Both the position numbers and the translations under genes were made by a program. From assembly GCA_015489265.1 (NCBI GenBank), contig WFZY01000270.1:1-7223 (forward strand): DNA of 7,223 bases, written 5' to 3'. Under the pieces are notes generated by a model. It worked only from the letters and a program-made list of their open reading frames with translations. It was not told the DNA's origin and did not search any database. Below are positions 1 to 5,365 of this stretch, one piece after another. How positions within the stretch are numbered: the first letter of the stretch is position 1; each line of letters opens with the position of its first letter. Source of the stretch: Flavobacteriaceae bacterium. GTDB taxonomy: Bacteria; Bacteroidota; Bacteroidia; Flavobacteriales; Flavobacteriaceae.

Positions 1-1444
1 GTTCATCACTGATTTCTTTTTCGACGACTTCTTTAAGTGTATCAATCCAAGAATAGCCGACACCGTCACTAAATTGTTCTTTTTGTCGCCAAGCGACGGA
101 TTCCGGTAAAATGTCTTCAAATGCTTTGCGTAAAATCCATTTTTCCATTTTGCGTTTGTCATCACCGTTATAATCCACCATTTTATCTTTCGGATTGAGA
201 CGCATGGCAACATCGAGAAATTCTTTATCGAGAAACGGCACCCTGCCTTCAATACCCCAAGCCGCCAAAGATTTATTGGCGCGTAAATTATCATACAAAT
301 GCAGTTTTTTCAGTTTACGAACGGTTTCTTCGTGAAAATCTTTGGGCGATGGTGCCTTATGAAAATACAAATAGCCACCGAAAATTTCATCACTGCCTTC
401 ACCGGACAAAACCATTTTAATCCCCATGGCTTTAATGGCACGTGCCATGAGATACATCGGGGTGGAAGCTCGAACCGTAGTTACATCGTAAGTTTCCAAA
501 TGATAAATCACATCACTGATGGCATCCAAACCTTCTTGAATGGTAAAAATGATTTCGTGATGCACGGTATCCAGATGTTCGGCAACTTTTCGAGCGGCTG
601 CCAAGTCGGGGGAACCTTCCAAGCCAATGGCAAAAGAATGCAATCGGGGCCACCAAGCGGCTTCGGTATCGCCGGATTCAATGCGTTTGTCGGCATAAAT
701 TTTGGCAATAGCCGATGTAATGGACGAATCCAATCCGCCGGATAACAAAACCCCGTAAGGCACATCGCTCATCAATTGGCGATGCACAGCTTCTTCCAAA
801 GCTTTTCGCAGTGCTTTGATATCAGTGACATTATCTTTGACGTTGTCATAATCTTCCCAATCGCGATGATACCAACGCACTAATTTTTGGTCTTTGCTGT
901 GATAATAATGCCCGGGCGGAAAACTTTCAATTTTATTACAAACACCTTCCAAAGCTTTGAGTTCGGACGCCACATAAAAAGTGCCGTTTTTGTCCCAGCC
1001 CATATACAACGGAATAATACCCATATGATCGCGGGCAATCAGATATTCATCTTTTTCGACATCATATAAAGCGAAAGCAAAAATACCGTTTAAATCTTCG
1101 AGAAAATCCGCGCCTTTATCACGATATAAAGCCAGAATCACTTCCGAATCGCTTTTGGTTAAAAATTGATAAGTATTTTCGTAGCGCTTTCGTATTTGTT
1201 GATGGTTATAAATTTCGCCATTGACAGCCAAGACCAATTTTCCATCAGCCGAATACAAAGGTTGCTTCCCCGAAGTCGGGTCAACAATGGCTAAACGTTC
1301 GTGCGCCATTATGGCATTGGGGTGCGTAAAAATACCGCTCCAATCCGGTCCGCGATGCCGCAATTTTTTGGACATGGTTAAAATTTGCGGTCTTAATTGT
1401 TCTACCGCTTGTTTGGGTTCGAAAGCACAGACTATTCCACACAT
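1..1444 (-). CDS. asnB: Asparagine synthetase B (glutamine-hydrolysing), C-terminus cut by window edge
   Basis: Cytoplasmic enzyme that makes asparagine from aspartate, ATP and glutamine-derived ammonia. The reverse strand reads open from ATG at 1444 to the window edge (481 codons). Residue 2 is the N-terminal nucleophile Cys (MCGIV), with RHRGPDWSG at about 29-37, the HER arginine at 50, NGEIYNH at 75-81 and SDSE at 98-101, all glutaminase-domain signatures. The synthetase domain carries the PP-loop SGGLDS at 235-240, then LSGEGSDEIFGGY at about 346-358 and WRQKEQFSDGVGYSW at 452-466. It aligns by eye along its whole length with E. coli AsnB (554 aa), so about 70 residues are missing beyond position 1. 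The start is fixed by the need for Cys2. No Shine-Dalgarno is visible; the leader is A/T-rich. No promoter is evident just upstream; the nearest good one lies before the Asn-rich leader ORF at 1636-1689. Confidence 0.97.
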   Translation of the reverse strand, partial: MCGIVCAFEPKQAVEQLRPQILTMSKKLRHRGPDWSGIFTHPNAIMAHERLAIVDPTSGKQPLYSADGKLVLAVNGEIYNHQQIRKRYENTYQFLTKSDSEVILALYRDKGADFLEDLNGIFAFALYDVEKDEYLIARDHMGIIPLYMGWDKNGTFYVASELKALEGVCNKIESFPPGHYYHSKDQKLVRWYHRDWEDYDNVKDNVTDIKALRKALEEAVHRQLMSDVPYGVLLSGGLDSSITSAIAKIYADKRIESGDTEAAWWPRLHSFAIGLEGSPDLAAARKVAEHLDTVHHEIIFTIQEGLDAISDVIYHLETYDVTTVRASTPMYLMARAIKAMGIKMVLSGEGSDEIFGGYLYFHKAPSPKDFHEETVRKLKKLHLYDNLRANKSLAAWGIEGRVPFLDKEFLDVAMRLNPKDKMVDYNGDDKRKMEKWILRKAFEDILPESVAWRQKEQFSDGVGYSWIDTLKEVVEKEISDE

Positions 1445-1484
1445 AATTATTTTGTTTTTAATGATTTTAATTTTATTAGTTTAT

Positions 1485-1573
1485 AAGACCTACCAGGTTT
1501 TAGAAACCTAGTAGGTCTTGTCCGGGTTATTTGATGATTTGAGACCTAGCAGGTTTGTAAAACCTATCAGGTC
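1485..1573. repeat. Two GACCT...AGGTC palindromic repeats in the asnB leader
   Basis: Two imperfect 31-nt dyads, at 1487-1517 and 1543-1573, have the form GACCTnnnAGGTTT-nnn-AAACCTnnnAGGTC. The same family recurs at 5971-6042 and 6724-6813. They lie between the attenuator terminator and the asnB start codon, so they would be transcribed in the asnB 5' leader as strong hairpins. They have no T-run and are not obviously terminators. They look like dispersed intergenic palindromes that settled here; any effect on asnB expression is unknown. Confidence 0.8.
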
Positions 1574-1579
1574 GGGCAT

Positions 1580-1608
1580 AAAAAAACCGCCGGGCAAAAA
1601 CCCGGCGG
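1580..1608 (-). terminator. Intrinsic terminator, probable attenuator of asnB
   Basis: On the minus strand an 8-bp GC-only stem (CCGCCGGG / CCCGGCGG, 1608-1601 with 1594-1587) closes a 6-nt loop and is followed directly by seven U (1586-1580). On the plus strand the stem is followed by a poorer T-rich tract, so the minus-strand reading is the stronger terminator. It lies 27 nt after the stop of the Asn-rich leader ORF and before asnB, with no other minus-strand gene to terminate. It therefore fits a premature terminator in the asnB leader. Its 3' arm can instead pair over 6 bp with CGCCGG (1644-1639) at the end of the leader ORF. Confidence 0.8.
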
Positions 1609-1635
1609 ACATTTATTTTTAAGCACAAGTTTTTG

Positions 1636-1689
1636 CTACCGGCGTGGGTAGTAATTATTATTGTTATTATTAGAATAATTCAAAAACAT
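1636..1689 (-). CDS. Asn-rich leader peptide of the asnB attenuator
   Basis: A 17-codon ORF reads MFLNYSNNNNNNYYPRR and ends in TAG. Seven of 17 codons are Asn, six of them consecutive (residues 7-12), using both AAT and AAC. It starts about 20 nt after the predicted transcription start and is preceded by an A-rich leader. A GC-rich intrinsic terminator follows 27 nt downstream, and the next gene on this strand is asparagine synthetase. This is the layout of classical amino-acid biosynthetic attenuators (his, thr, trp, leu), where scarce charged tRNA stalls the leading ribosome at control codons and prevents the terminator from forming. The peptide itself probably has no function. The ORF, its codons and the terminator are seen directly; the regulatory role is inferred. 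An accidental AAT run in AT-rich DNA is the main alternative, but the combination with asnB makes that unlikely. Confidence 0.75.
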   Translation of the reverse strand: MFLNYSNNNNNNYYPRR

Positions 1690-1715
1690 CAGTGCTTTTT
1701 TATCGTTTTATAATG

Positions 1716-1746
1716 CAAATATGAAAATAAAAATTGAATTGACAAA
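1716..1746 (-). promoter_or_regulatory. Bacteroidota-type promoter for the asnB leader
   Basis: On the minus strand TTTG (1746-1743) is followed after exactly 19 nt by CATATTTG (1723-1716). This matches the Bacteroidota -33 TTTG and, with one mismatch, the -7 TAnnTTTG element at typical spacing. Transcription would start near 1710, about 20 nt before the leader ORF. Confidence 0.65.
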
Positions 1747-1802
1747 ATTTCTTATAATTTTTTTGACTCTATGCTGAAAATAATGGGTAACATACATTTT
1801 TC

Positions 1803-1919
1803 TACAAAGGTGTCGTCCCAACATCCGTCGGGACTCAAAGGTTAGTTTATATTATTATCATTACAAAGGTGTCGTCCCAACGTCCGTCGGGACTTAAAGG
1901 TTGGGTTATATTATTATCG
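1803..1919. repeat. Tandem pair of 59-nt hairpin repeats
   Basis: Two near-identical units start at 1803 and 1862 (period 59). Each contains ACAAAGGTGTCGTCCCAAC, a GTCCC/GGGAC inverted repeat (1815-1819 with 1830-1834; 1874-1878 with 1889-1893) and a TTATATTATTATC tail. The copies differ at only a few positions. There is no coding potential. This looks like a flavobacterial-type intergenic repeat. Apart from these units and the hairpins at 1958-2022, I see nothing in the stretch 1750-2140. Confidence 0.75.
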
Positions 1920-1957
1920 TTCAAATTAGCATCTTATTTGTTTTTTATAATAATTTC

Positions 1958-2022
1958 ACCCCTTCGGGGTTCATCTGTTTTTTAACGTCATTATAGCTAT
2001 AAACATTTCACCCCTTCGGGGT
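1958..2022. repeat. Two copies of an ACCCC-TTC-GGGGT mini-hairpin
   Basis: The 15-nt string TTTCACCCCTTCGGGGT occurs at 1954-1970 and 2006-2022. Each can fold as a 5-bp hairpin around TTC. The second copy is followed by a short T-run (2022-2026) and could act as a weak plus-strand terminator, but no upstream plus-strand gene is present. It is most simply a small dispersed repeat. Confidence 0.6.
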
Positions 2023-2144
2023 TTTTCTATTGTTAATATTTCTTTTTCATTATAAATTAATTTAGAGCTTTTTGTAAAATACGCTCATTTCTATAAGAAA
2101 CAGAAATAATAAGTAAATCATCATTTTATACCAAAAAGATTTCC

Positions 2145-2152
2145 TAATTTTG
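2145..2152 (+). promoter_or_regulatory. Probable -7 element for the CDF transporter gene
   Basis: TAATTTTG is an exact match to the Bacteroidota -7 consensus TAnnTTTG, 17 nt before the ATG at 2170. No clear TTTG -33 element is found at 19-21 nt upstream. The transcript leader would be only about 11 nt. Confidence 0.45.
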
Positions 2153-2169
2153 CTACATATTATTCGTTT

Positions 2170-3045
2170 ATGCAAAAAAGACTGCTTTTAACCATTTTGT
2201 TGAATATCATCATAACCGTATCGCAAATAATTGGTGGTATCATTTCGGGCAGTATGGCGTTATTGTCAGATGCCATGCATAATTTTTCGGATGTTATTTC
2301 ATTGATTATCAGTTATATCGCCAATAAACTTGCCCATGAAAAAGAACAAACCATCGATAAAACTTTTGGTTATAAACGCGCGGAAATAGTAGCGGCATTG
2401 ATAAATGCAACGATTTTAATCGTTTTGTCTTTTGTATTGATTTATGAAGCTTTTTATCGGTTTAATCATCCTAAAATTATCAAAGGAAATTGGATTATTT
2501 ATTTATCGATTTTAAGTATTGTATTGAATATATTGAGCGTTTGGATATTAAAAGCCGGTGCGCAAAACAATCTGAATATCAAATCGACTTATGTCAATTT
2601 GTTGAGCGATGTGTTTACATCATTTATTGTATTAATAGGTGGATTGTTCATCAAATATCGGCAATGGTATTTTATCGACCCGCTGCTTTCCTTAATCATA
2701 GCCGGTTATTTGCTGTATGTGAGTTGGGATATTTTAAAAGAATCTATGCAAATCATTATGCAATTTGCCCCGAAAGGTATCGATATTTCGGAAGTGGAAA
2801 AAGCTATATTGAAATTACCGTCTGTCAAAAATATGCATCACGTGCATTTGTGGCGGCTCAATGATAATGATTTACGCTTGGAAGCCCATATCGAATTTAA
2901 TAAAGATATCCGGTTATCGGAATTTGATGAAATCTGCGAACGTATTGAAAAGCTTTTGCAGGATAAATTTCACATCAACCATACGTATATCCAGCCCGAA
3001 TGGAAACGCGATGACCCTAAGATTTATATTATACCGGATCATTAA
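2170..3045 (+). CDS. Cation diffusion facilitator (CDF) family efflux transporter, CzcD/ZitB-like
   Basis: Inner-membrane protein expected to export a divalent metal such as Zn2+ in exchange for protons. It has 291 residues, near the usual CDF length but without a His-rich N-terminus. About six hydrophobic segments are seen (roughly 5-25, 30-50, 75-95, 107-128, 148-162, 168-188). TM2 has the metal-site HxxxD (H37, D41 in LLSDAMHNFSD). The TM5 motif reads N143-LLS-D147, where zinc-type CDFs usually have HxxxD. FIDPLLSLIIAGYLL at 168-182 is the typical TM6. The cytoplasmic ferredoxin-like domain (about 200-280) has MHHVHLWRL (222-230), LEAHIEF (237-243) and HINHTYIQPEW (268-278). The ATG at 2170 follows a good -7 element. 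The gene appears monocistronic; the next gene has its own promoter 200 nt downstream. The metal substrate cannot be told from sequence. Confidence 0.93.
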   Translation: MQKRLLLTILLNIIITVSQIIGGIISGSMALLSDAMHNFSDVISLIISYIANKLAHEKEQTIDKTFGYKRAEIVAALINATILIVLSFVLIYEAFYRFNHPKIIKGNWIIYLSILSIVLNILSVWILKAGAQNNLNIKSTYVNLLSDVFTSFIVLIGGLFIKYRQWYFIDPLLSLIIAGYLLYVSWDILKESMQIIMQFAPKGIDISEVEKAILKLPSVKNMHHVHLWRLNDNDLRLEAHIEFNKDIRLSEFDEICERIEKLLQDKFHINHTYIQPEWKRDDPKIYIIPDH

Positions 3046-3093
3046 GCAGAAAGTGCCGAGTGAAAAGCAGTAAAGTGCGAATAAGGTGAAAAA

Positions 3094-3175
3094 TTAAGCA
3101 GAACACTAAACCGGTCACTTCGGTACAATTCCCCGACTTTGGTCGTGGAATCACTCAGTGTCCTACCTGACTTAA
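3094..3175. repeat. Branched inverted-repeat element after the CDF gene
   Basis: The segment can fold as nested helices. An outer TTAAGCAG (3094-3101) pairs with CTGaCTTAA (3167-3175) and an inner ACACT (3103-3107) pairs with AGTGT (3157-3161). Inside are two hairpins: ACCG/CGGT (3110-3113 with 3121-3124) and ATTCCnCGAC-TTTG-GTCGnGGAAT (3128-3151). No ORF crosses it convincingly. It may be a REP/MITE-like intergenic element, a structured 3' end of the CDF transcript or an uncharacterised RNA. Just before it, AAGCAG-nAAAGTGC-type strings recur loosely at 3044-3080. Confidence 0.5.
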
Positions 3176-3221
3176 TGTCTTAAATAAAAACCTGCAATTT
3201 TTTCATTTTTTCTGCCACATA

Positions 3222-3245
3222 TTGTAAAGTCAATGACAAAATGTC
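3222..3245 (+). promoter_or_regulatory. Putative activator-binding dyads upstream of the first YfdX-family gene
   Basis: TTGTAA (3222-3227) and TGACAA (3234-3239) form an imperfect inverted repeat centred about 32 nt before the -24 GG of the downstream promoter. An overlapping palindrome, GACA-AAA-TGTC, covers 3235-3245. The second paralogue has TTGTCA/TGACAA at the same distance, so a shared regulator is likely. Confidence 0.5.
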
Positions 3246-3259
3246 TTTAAATATAGTAG

Positions 3260-3275
3260 TGGCAAAACTTTTGAA
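3260..3275 (+). promoter_or_regulatory. Sigma-54-like -24/-12 promoter of the first YfdX-family gene
   Basis: TGGCA (3260-3264) and TTTGAA (3271-3276, using the run of T before it) match the -24 TGGCAC and -12 TTGC/A boxes. The -24 G (3262) and -13 G (3273) lie exactly 11 nt apart, as sigma-54 requires. The -12 C is replaced by A, as it is in the second paralogue. No TAnnTTTG housekeeping element is present. Transcription would start near 3286, 25 nt before the ATG. Confidence 0.5.
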
Positions 3276-3310
3276 AGGGCTGATTTAGAAAACATAAAAA
3301 ATCTAGAAAA

Positions 3311-4273
3311 ATGAAAAAAACAATTTTAGCCCTATCAACCTTAGCGATTATATTCACAGGTTGTGCGCAAGACAAAACAACCGGTAACCATACAAAAGCC
3401 GAAGTTAAAAAAGAAGCACCGGTAAAACCGGAACATGCCAAAATCAGCGATCAAAAATTGCAAGGTAACATATCCAAAACCATGGAAAATGACTTTGCTT
3501 ACAAAGAAACCGAAAGCACCAAGCAAGCGATTGCCATACTACGCGAAACCGGTAATGTGTTAAATTATATTGCCAAAGACAAAGATAAAAAAGCCAAAGA
3601 AGAATTGGCTAAATTAATCGGTGAATTGGAAATCTTAATCACCAAAGATCCGAGTGTGGCCTTAGTTCCTGTTAATGTAGCTTATGAAGTAAACGATGTC
3701 GTTGTTGATATACCAACCGTTTACGAAATAACAGATGCCGCTAAAAAAGCTATGGATGACGGTTATTATCAAGCTGCCAAAAAAATATTGGCTGATTTGT
3801 CCAGCGAAATGACTGTTAAAACCACGTATTTACCTTTGGTAACCTATCCTGATGCAATGAGAGTCGCAGCTGCCTTATTAGAAAAAGGTAAAAAACAAGA
3901 AGCAGCCGCTGTATTAATGAAAGCATTAAATACTTTGGTAGTTGAAAAAATAGATATTCCGCTACCTGTGTTGAGAGCGGAAGAATATATCAAATTAGGG
4001 GCCGCAGCCATGTTGTCCGATGATAAAGATAAAAAAGATGTTGCCTTATTATTCTTGGACAATGCCGACTACCAATTGCAATTAGCAGAAGCCATGGGAT
4101 ACGGTAAAAAAGACAAAGAATACAAAGAATTGGCTACGGCTATCAAAGACTTGAAAAAAGCCATTACCGAAGGTAAAGAAACCAAAGGTAAATTTGAAAA
4201 ATTGTCTGAAAAAATCAAAAAATTCAAAGAAAGATTATTCTACAAAAAACGTCAAAATACCAAACGAAAATAA
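3311..4273 (+). CDS. YfdX-family lipoprotein
   Basis: A 320-residue protein starting MKKTILALSTLAIIFTGC, a lipoprotein signal with Cys18 as the acylation site. A charged linker (19-60) follows, then a helical domain of the YfdX type (about 62-285). Family-like landmarks are AKLIGELEILITKDPS (100-115), LVPV (118-121), the segments DGYYQAAKK (150-158) and LPLVTYPDA (174-182), IPLPVLRAEE (216-225) and YQLQLAEAMGYG (254-265). The tail (290-320) is Lys-rich and probably helical. YfdX of E. coli is a stress-associated (EvgA-induced) protein of unclear function, and the role here is unknown. It probably faces the periplasm or sits on the outer membrane. The gene is preceded by a sigma-54-like promoter and followed by its own terminator; a close paralogue without a signal peptide comes next. 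Assignment to YfdX rests on motif memory, not a search. Confidence 0.8.
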   Translation: MKKTILALSTLAIIFTGCAQDKTTGNHTKAEVKKEAPVKPEHAKISDQKLQGNISKTMENDFAYKETESTKQAIAILRETGNVLNYIAKDKDKKAKEELAKLIGELEILITKDPSVALVPVNVAYEVNDVVVDIPTVYEITDAAKKAMDDGYYQAAKKILADLSSEMTVKTTYLPLVTYPDAMRVAAALLEKGKKQEAAAVLMKALNTLVVEKIDIPLPVLRAEEYIKLGAAAMLSDDKDKKDVALLFLDNADYQLQLAEAMGYGKKDKEYKELATAIKDLKKAITEGKETKGKFEKLSEKIKKFKERLFYKKRQNTKRK

Positions 4274-4298
4274 TTCGATTGATATAGAGCATATATAA

Positions 4299-4333
4299 GT
4301 TATAGCCGTCAATTGACGGCTATAACTATTTTT
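4299..4333 (+). terminator. Terminator after the first YfdX-family gene
   Basis: A perfect 28-nt palindrome (4299-4326, half-site GTTATAGCCGTCAA) is followed closely by a T-run (4329-4333). It lies 25 nt after the stop of the lipoprotein gene and before the next gene's promoter, separating the two transcripts. Pairing can extend to nearly the whole 14-bp arm. Confidence 0.75.
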
Positions 4334-4336
4334 AAA

Positions 4337-4361
4337 GACAATTTGTCAGAGAAATTGACAA
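4337..4361 (+). promoter_or_regulatory. Putative activator-binding dyads upstream of the second YfdX-family gene
   Basis: A palindrome GACA-ATT-TGTC (4337-4347) overlaps an inverted repeat TTGTCA-N7-TGACAA (4343-4361). The latter is centred 32 nt before the -24 GG, matching the spacing of the similar dyad before the first paralogue. The likely role is binding of an NtrC-type activator. Confidence 0.5.
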
Positions 4362-4382
4362 GTTTTCATATACTGCATAATA

Positions 4383-4397
4383 GGAATACATTTTGAT
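4383..4397 (+). promoter_or_regulatory. Sigma-54-like -24/-12 promoter of the second YfdX-family gene
   Basis: GGAA (4383-4386) and TTTTGAT (4391-4397) place GG and the TTG guanine (4395) at the same spacing as in the first paralogue's promoter. The -24 box is weaker here, lacking the T and C of TGGC. No TAnnTTTG element is seen. Transcription would start near 4408, 30 nt before the ATG. Confidence 0.42.
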
Positions 4398-4437
4398 AGT
4401 TTAATGTTGAACAAAAAATCTATAAAATCATACAAAA

Positions 4438-5283
4438 ATGAAAAAGCCCGAAAAAAGCAACATTAAGGAACAAGACTTACAAAATAGTATCAATGATACG
4501 ATGAGTAAAGACTTTAAAGTCAAAATTGATGAAGATACCCAAAAAGCTTTGGATATATTAAAACAAACTCAGGAAGTAATTGATGAGATATCCAAAGATA
4601 AAAAGGACGATGCCAAAAGCAAATTGGCAAAATTGATTGGTGAATTGGAAATTTTAATCACCAAAAATCCGAAAGTATCACTTATTCCGGTTAGTGTTAA
4701 CTACGAAATAAGAGATGCTGTGGTTGATATTGAAACCGCCGAAAAATTAATAGCTGATGCCAAAAAAGCATTTGAAGACGGCTACTATCAAGCGGCTAAA
4801 AAAGTTTTGAACACTTTAAGCAGTGAATATGTCATTAAAATTTCGTTCTTGCCATTGGCAACTTATCCGGATGCTATGAAAATAGCGGCTAAACTTTTGG
4901 AAGAAGACAAAAAAGACGAAGCATTGGCAGTATTGATGAATGCCTTGTATATTTTGGCTATTCAAGAGATTGCCATACCATTGCCTGTGTTGAGAGCGGA
5001 AGAATATATCAAAGCAGCTGCCATAGCCGTCAAAGAAAAGAAAGAAGAATATATAGCAACCGCCGTTATGTTGCTTGAAAATGCAGAATACCAATTGCAA
5101 TTGGCAGAAGTTATGGGATATGGCAAAAAAGACAAAGAATACAAAGAATTGGCAACTGCCATAGCCGAATTGAAAAACGCTATCAAAGAAAAACTAGAAA
5201 CTGAAAGTTTATTTGATAAACTATCGGAAAAAATCAAAAACTTTAAAGAGCGTTTATTCTTTGATAAAGTCAAAGAAAACTAA
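4438..5283 (+). CDS. YfdX-family protein without signal peptide, paralogue of the preceding lipoprotein
   Basis: A 281-residue protein that aligns with the upstream lipoprotein over nearly its whole length, at roughly 60% identity by eye. Shared blocks include SKLAKLIGELEILITK (61-76), DGYYQAAKK (114-122), LPLATYPDAMK (138-148), IPLPVLRAEEYIK (180-192), a YQLQLAE-MGYGKKDKEYKELATAI block near 225-250 and LSEKIKNFKERLFF near the end. It begins MKKPEKSNIKEQDLQ: the signal sequence and lipobox are absent, and an in-frame TAA at 4423-4425 rules out a longer N-terminus. It is therefore predicted to be cytoplasmic. The protein is rich in Lys, Glu and Ala and is probably all-helical. It appears to be a tandem duplicate with its own sigma-54-like promoter and terminator. 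Biochemical function is unknown. Confidence 0.8.
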   Translation: MKKPEKSNIKEQDLQNSINDTMSKDFKVKIDEDTQKALDILKQTQEVIDEISKDKKDDAKSKLAKLIGELEILITKNPKVSLIPVSVNYEIRDAVVDIETAEKLIADAKKAFEDGYYQAAKKVLNTLSSEYVIKISFLPLATYPDAMKIAAKLLEEDKKDEALAVLMNALYILAIQEIAIPLPVLRAEEYIKAAAIAVKEKKEEYIATAVMLLENAEYQLQLAEVMGYGKKDKEYKELATAIAELKNAIKEKLETESLFDKLSEKIKNFKERLFFDKVKEN

Positions 5284-5299
5284 GCATAAAAAATTTCAT

Positions 5300-5336
5300 A
5301 AAAAATCAGGCGAAAGAAAAATTCGCCTGATTTTTT
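5300..5336 (+). terminator. Terminator after the second YfdX-family gene
   Basis: A 9-bp stem TCAGGCGAA (5306-5314) / TTCGCCTGA (5322-5330) is extended by flanking A6 and T6 runs (5300-5305, 5331-5336). It is a typical intrinsic terminator just after the stop codon. Confidence 0.85.
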
Positions 5337-5342
5337 ATTTTT

Positions 5343-5354
5343 GGTAAATTTACC
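5343..5354 (+). promoter_or_regulatory. GGTAAATTTACC palindrome before the acetyltransferase gene
   Basis: A perfect 12-nt palindrome lies 11 nt before the ATG at 5366. It contains TAAATTTA, one base off the TAnnTTTG -7 consensus. It could be a -7 element, an operator overlapping one, or chance. No -33 TTTG lies at the right distance. Confidence 0.25.
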
Positions 5355-5365
5355 GAAAAACTACA

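Noticed and set aside
299..1511. Plus-strand open frames at 299-745, 887-1069 and 1221-1511
   Set aside because: They lie antisense to asnB, whose full reading frame matches a known enzyme residue by residue; their translations look like no protein family.
1803..1919. Possible CRISPR-like array
   Set aside because: There are only two units, the similarity covers the whole 59 nt rather than a repeat with variable spacers, and no cas gene is nearby.
3213..3264. TGCCAC / GTGGCA inverted repeat (3213-3218 with 3259-3264) as an operator
   Set aside because: The right arm is the -24 box itself, the 40-nt gap is long, and no counterpart exists before the second paralogue.
3341..5273. Minus-strand open frames opposite the YfdX-family genes
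   Set aside because: They are antisense shadows of strongly supported paralogues, appear at corresponding places because the genes are duplicates, and are rich in Phe/Ser as expected from Lys/Glu-rich genes read backwards.
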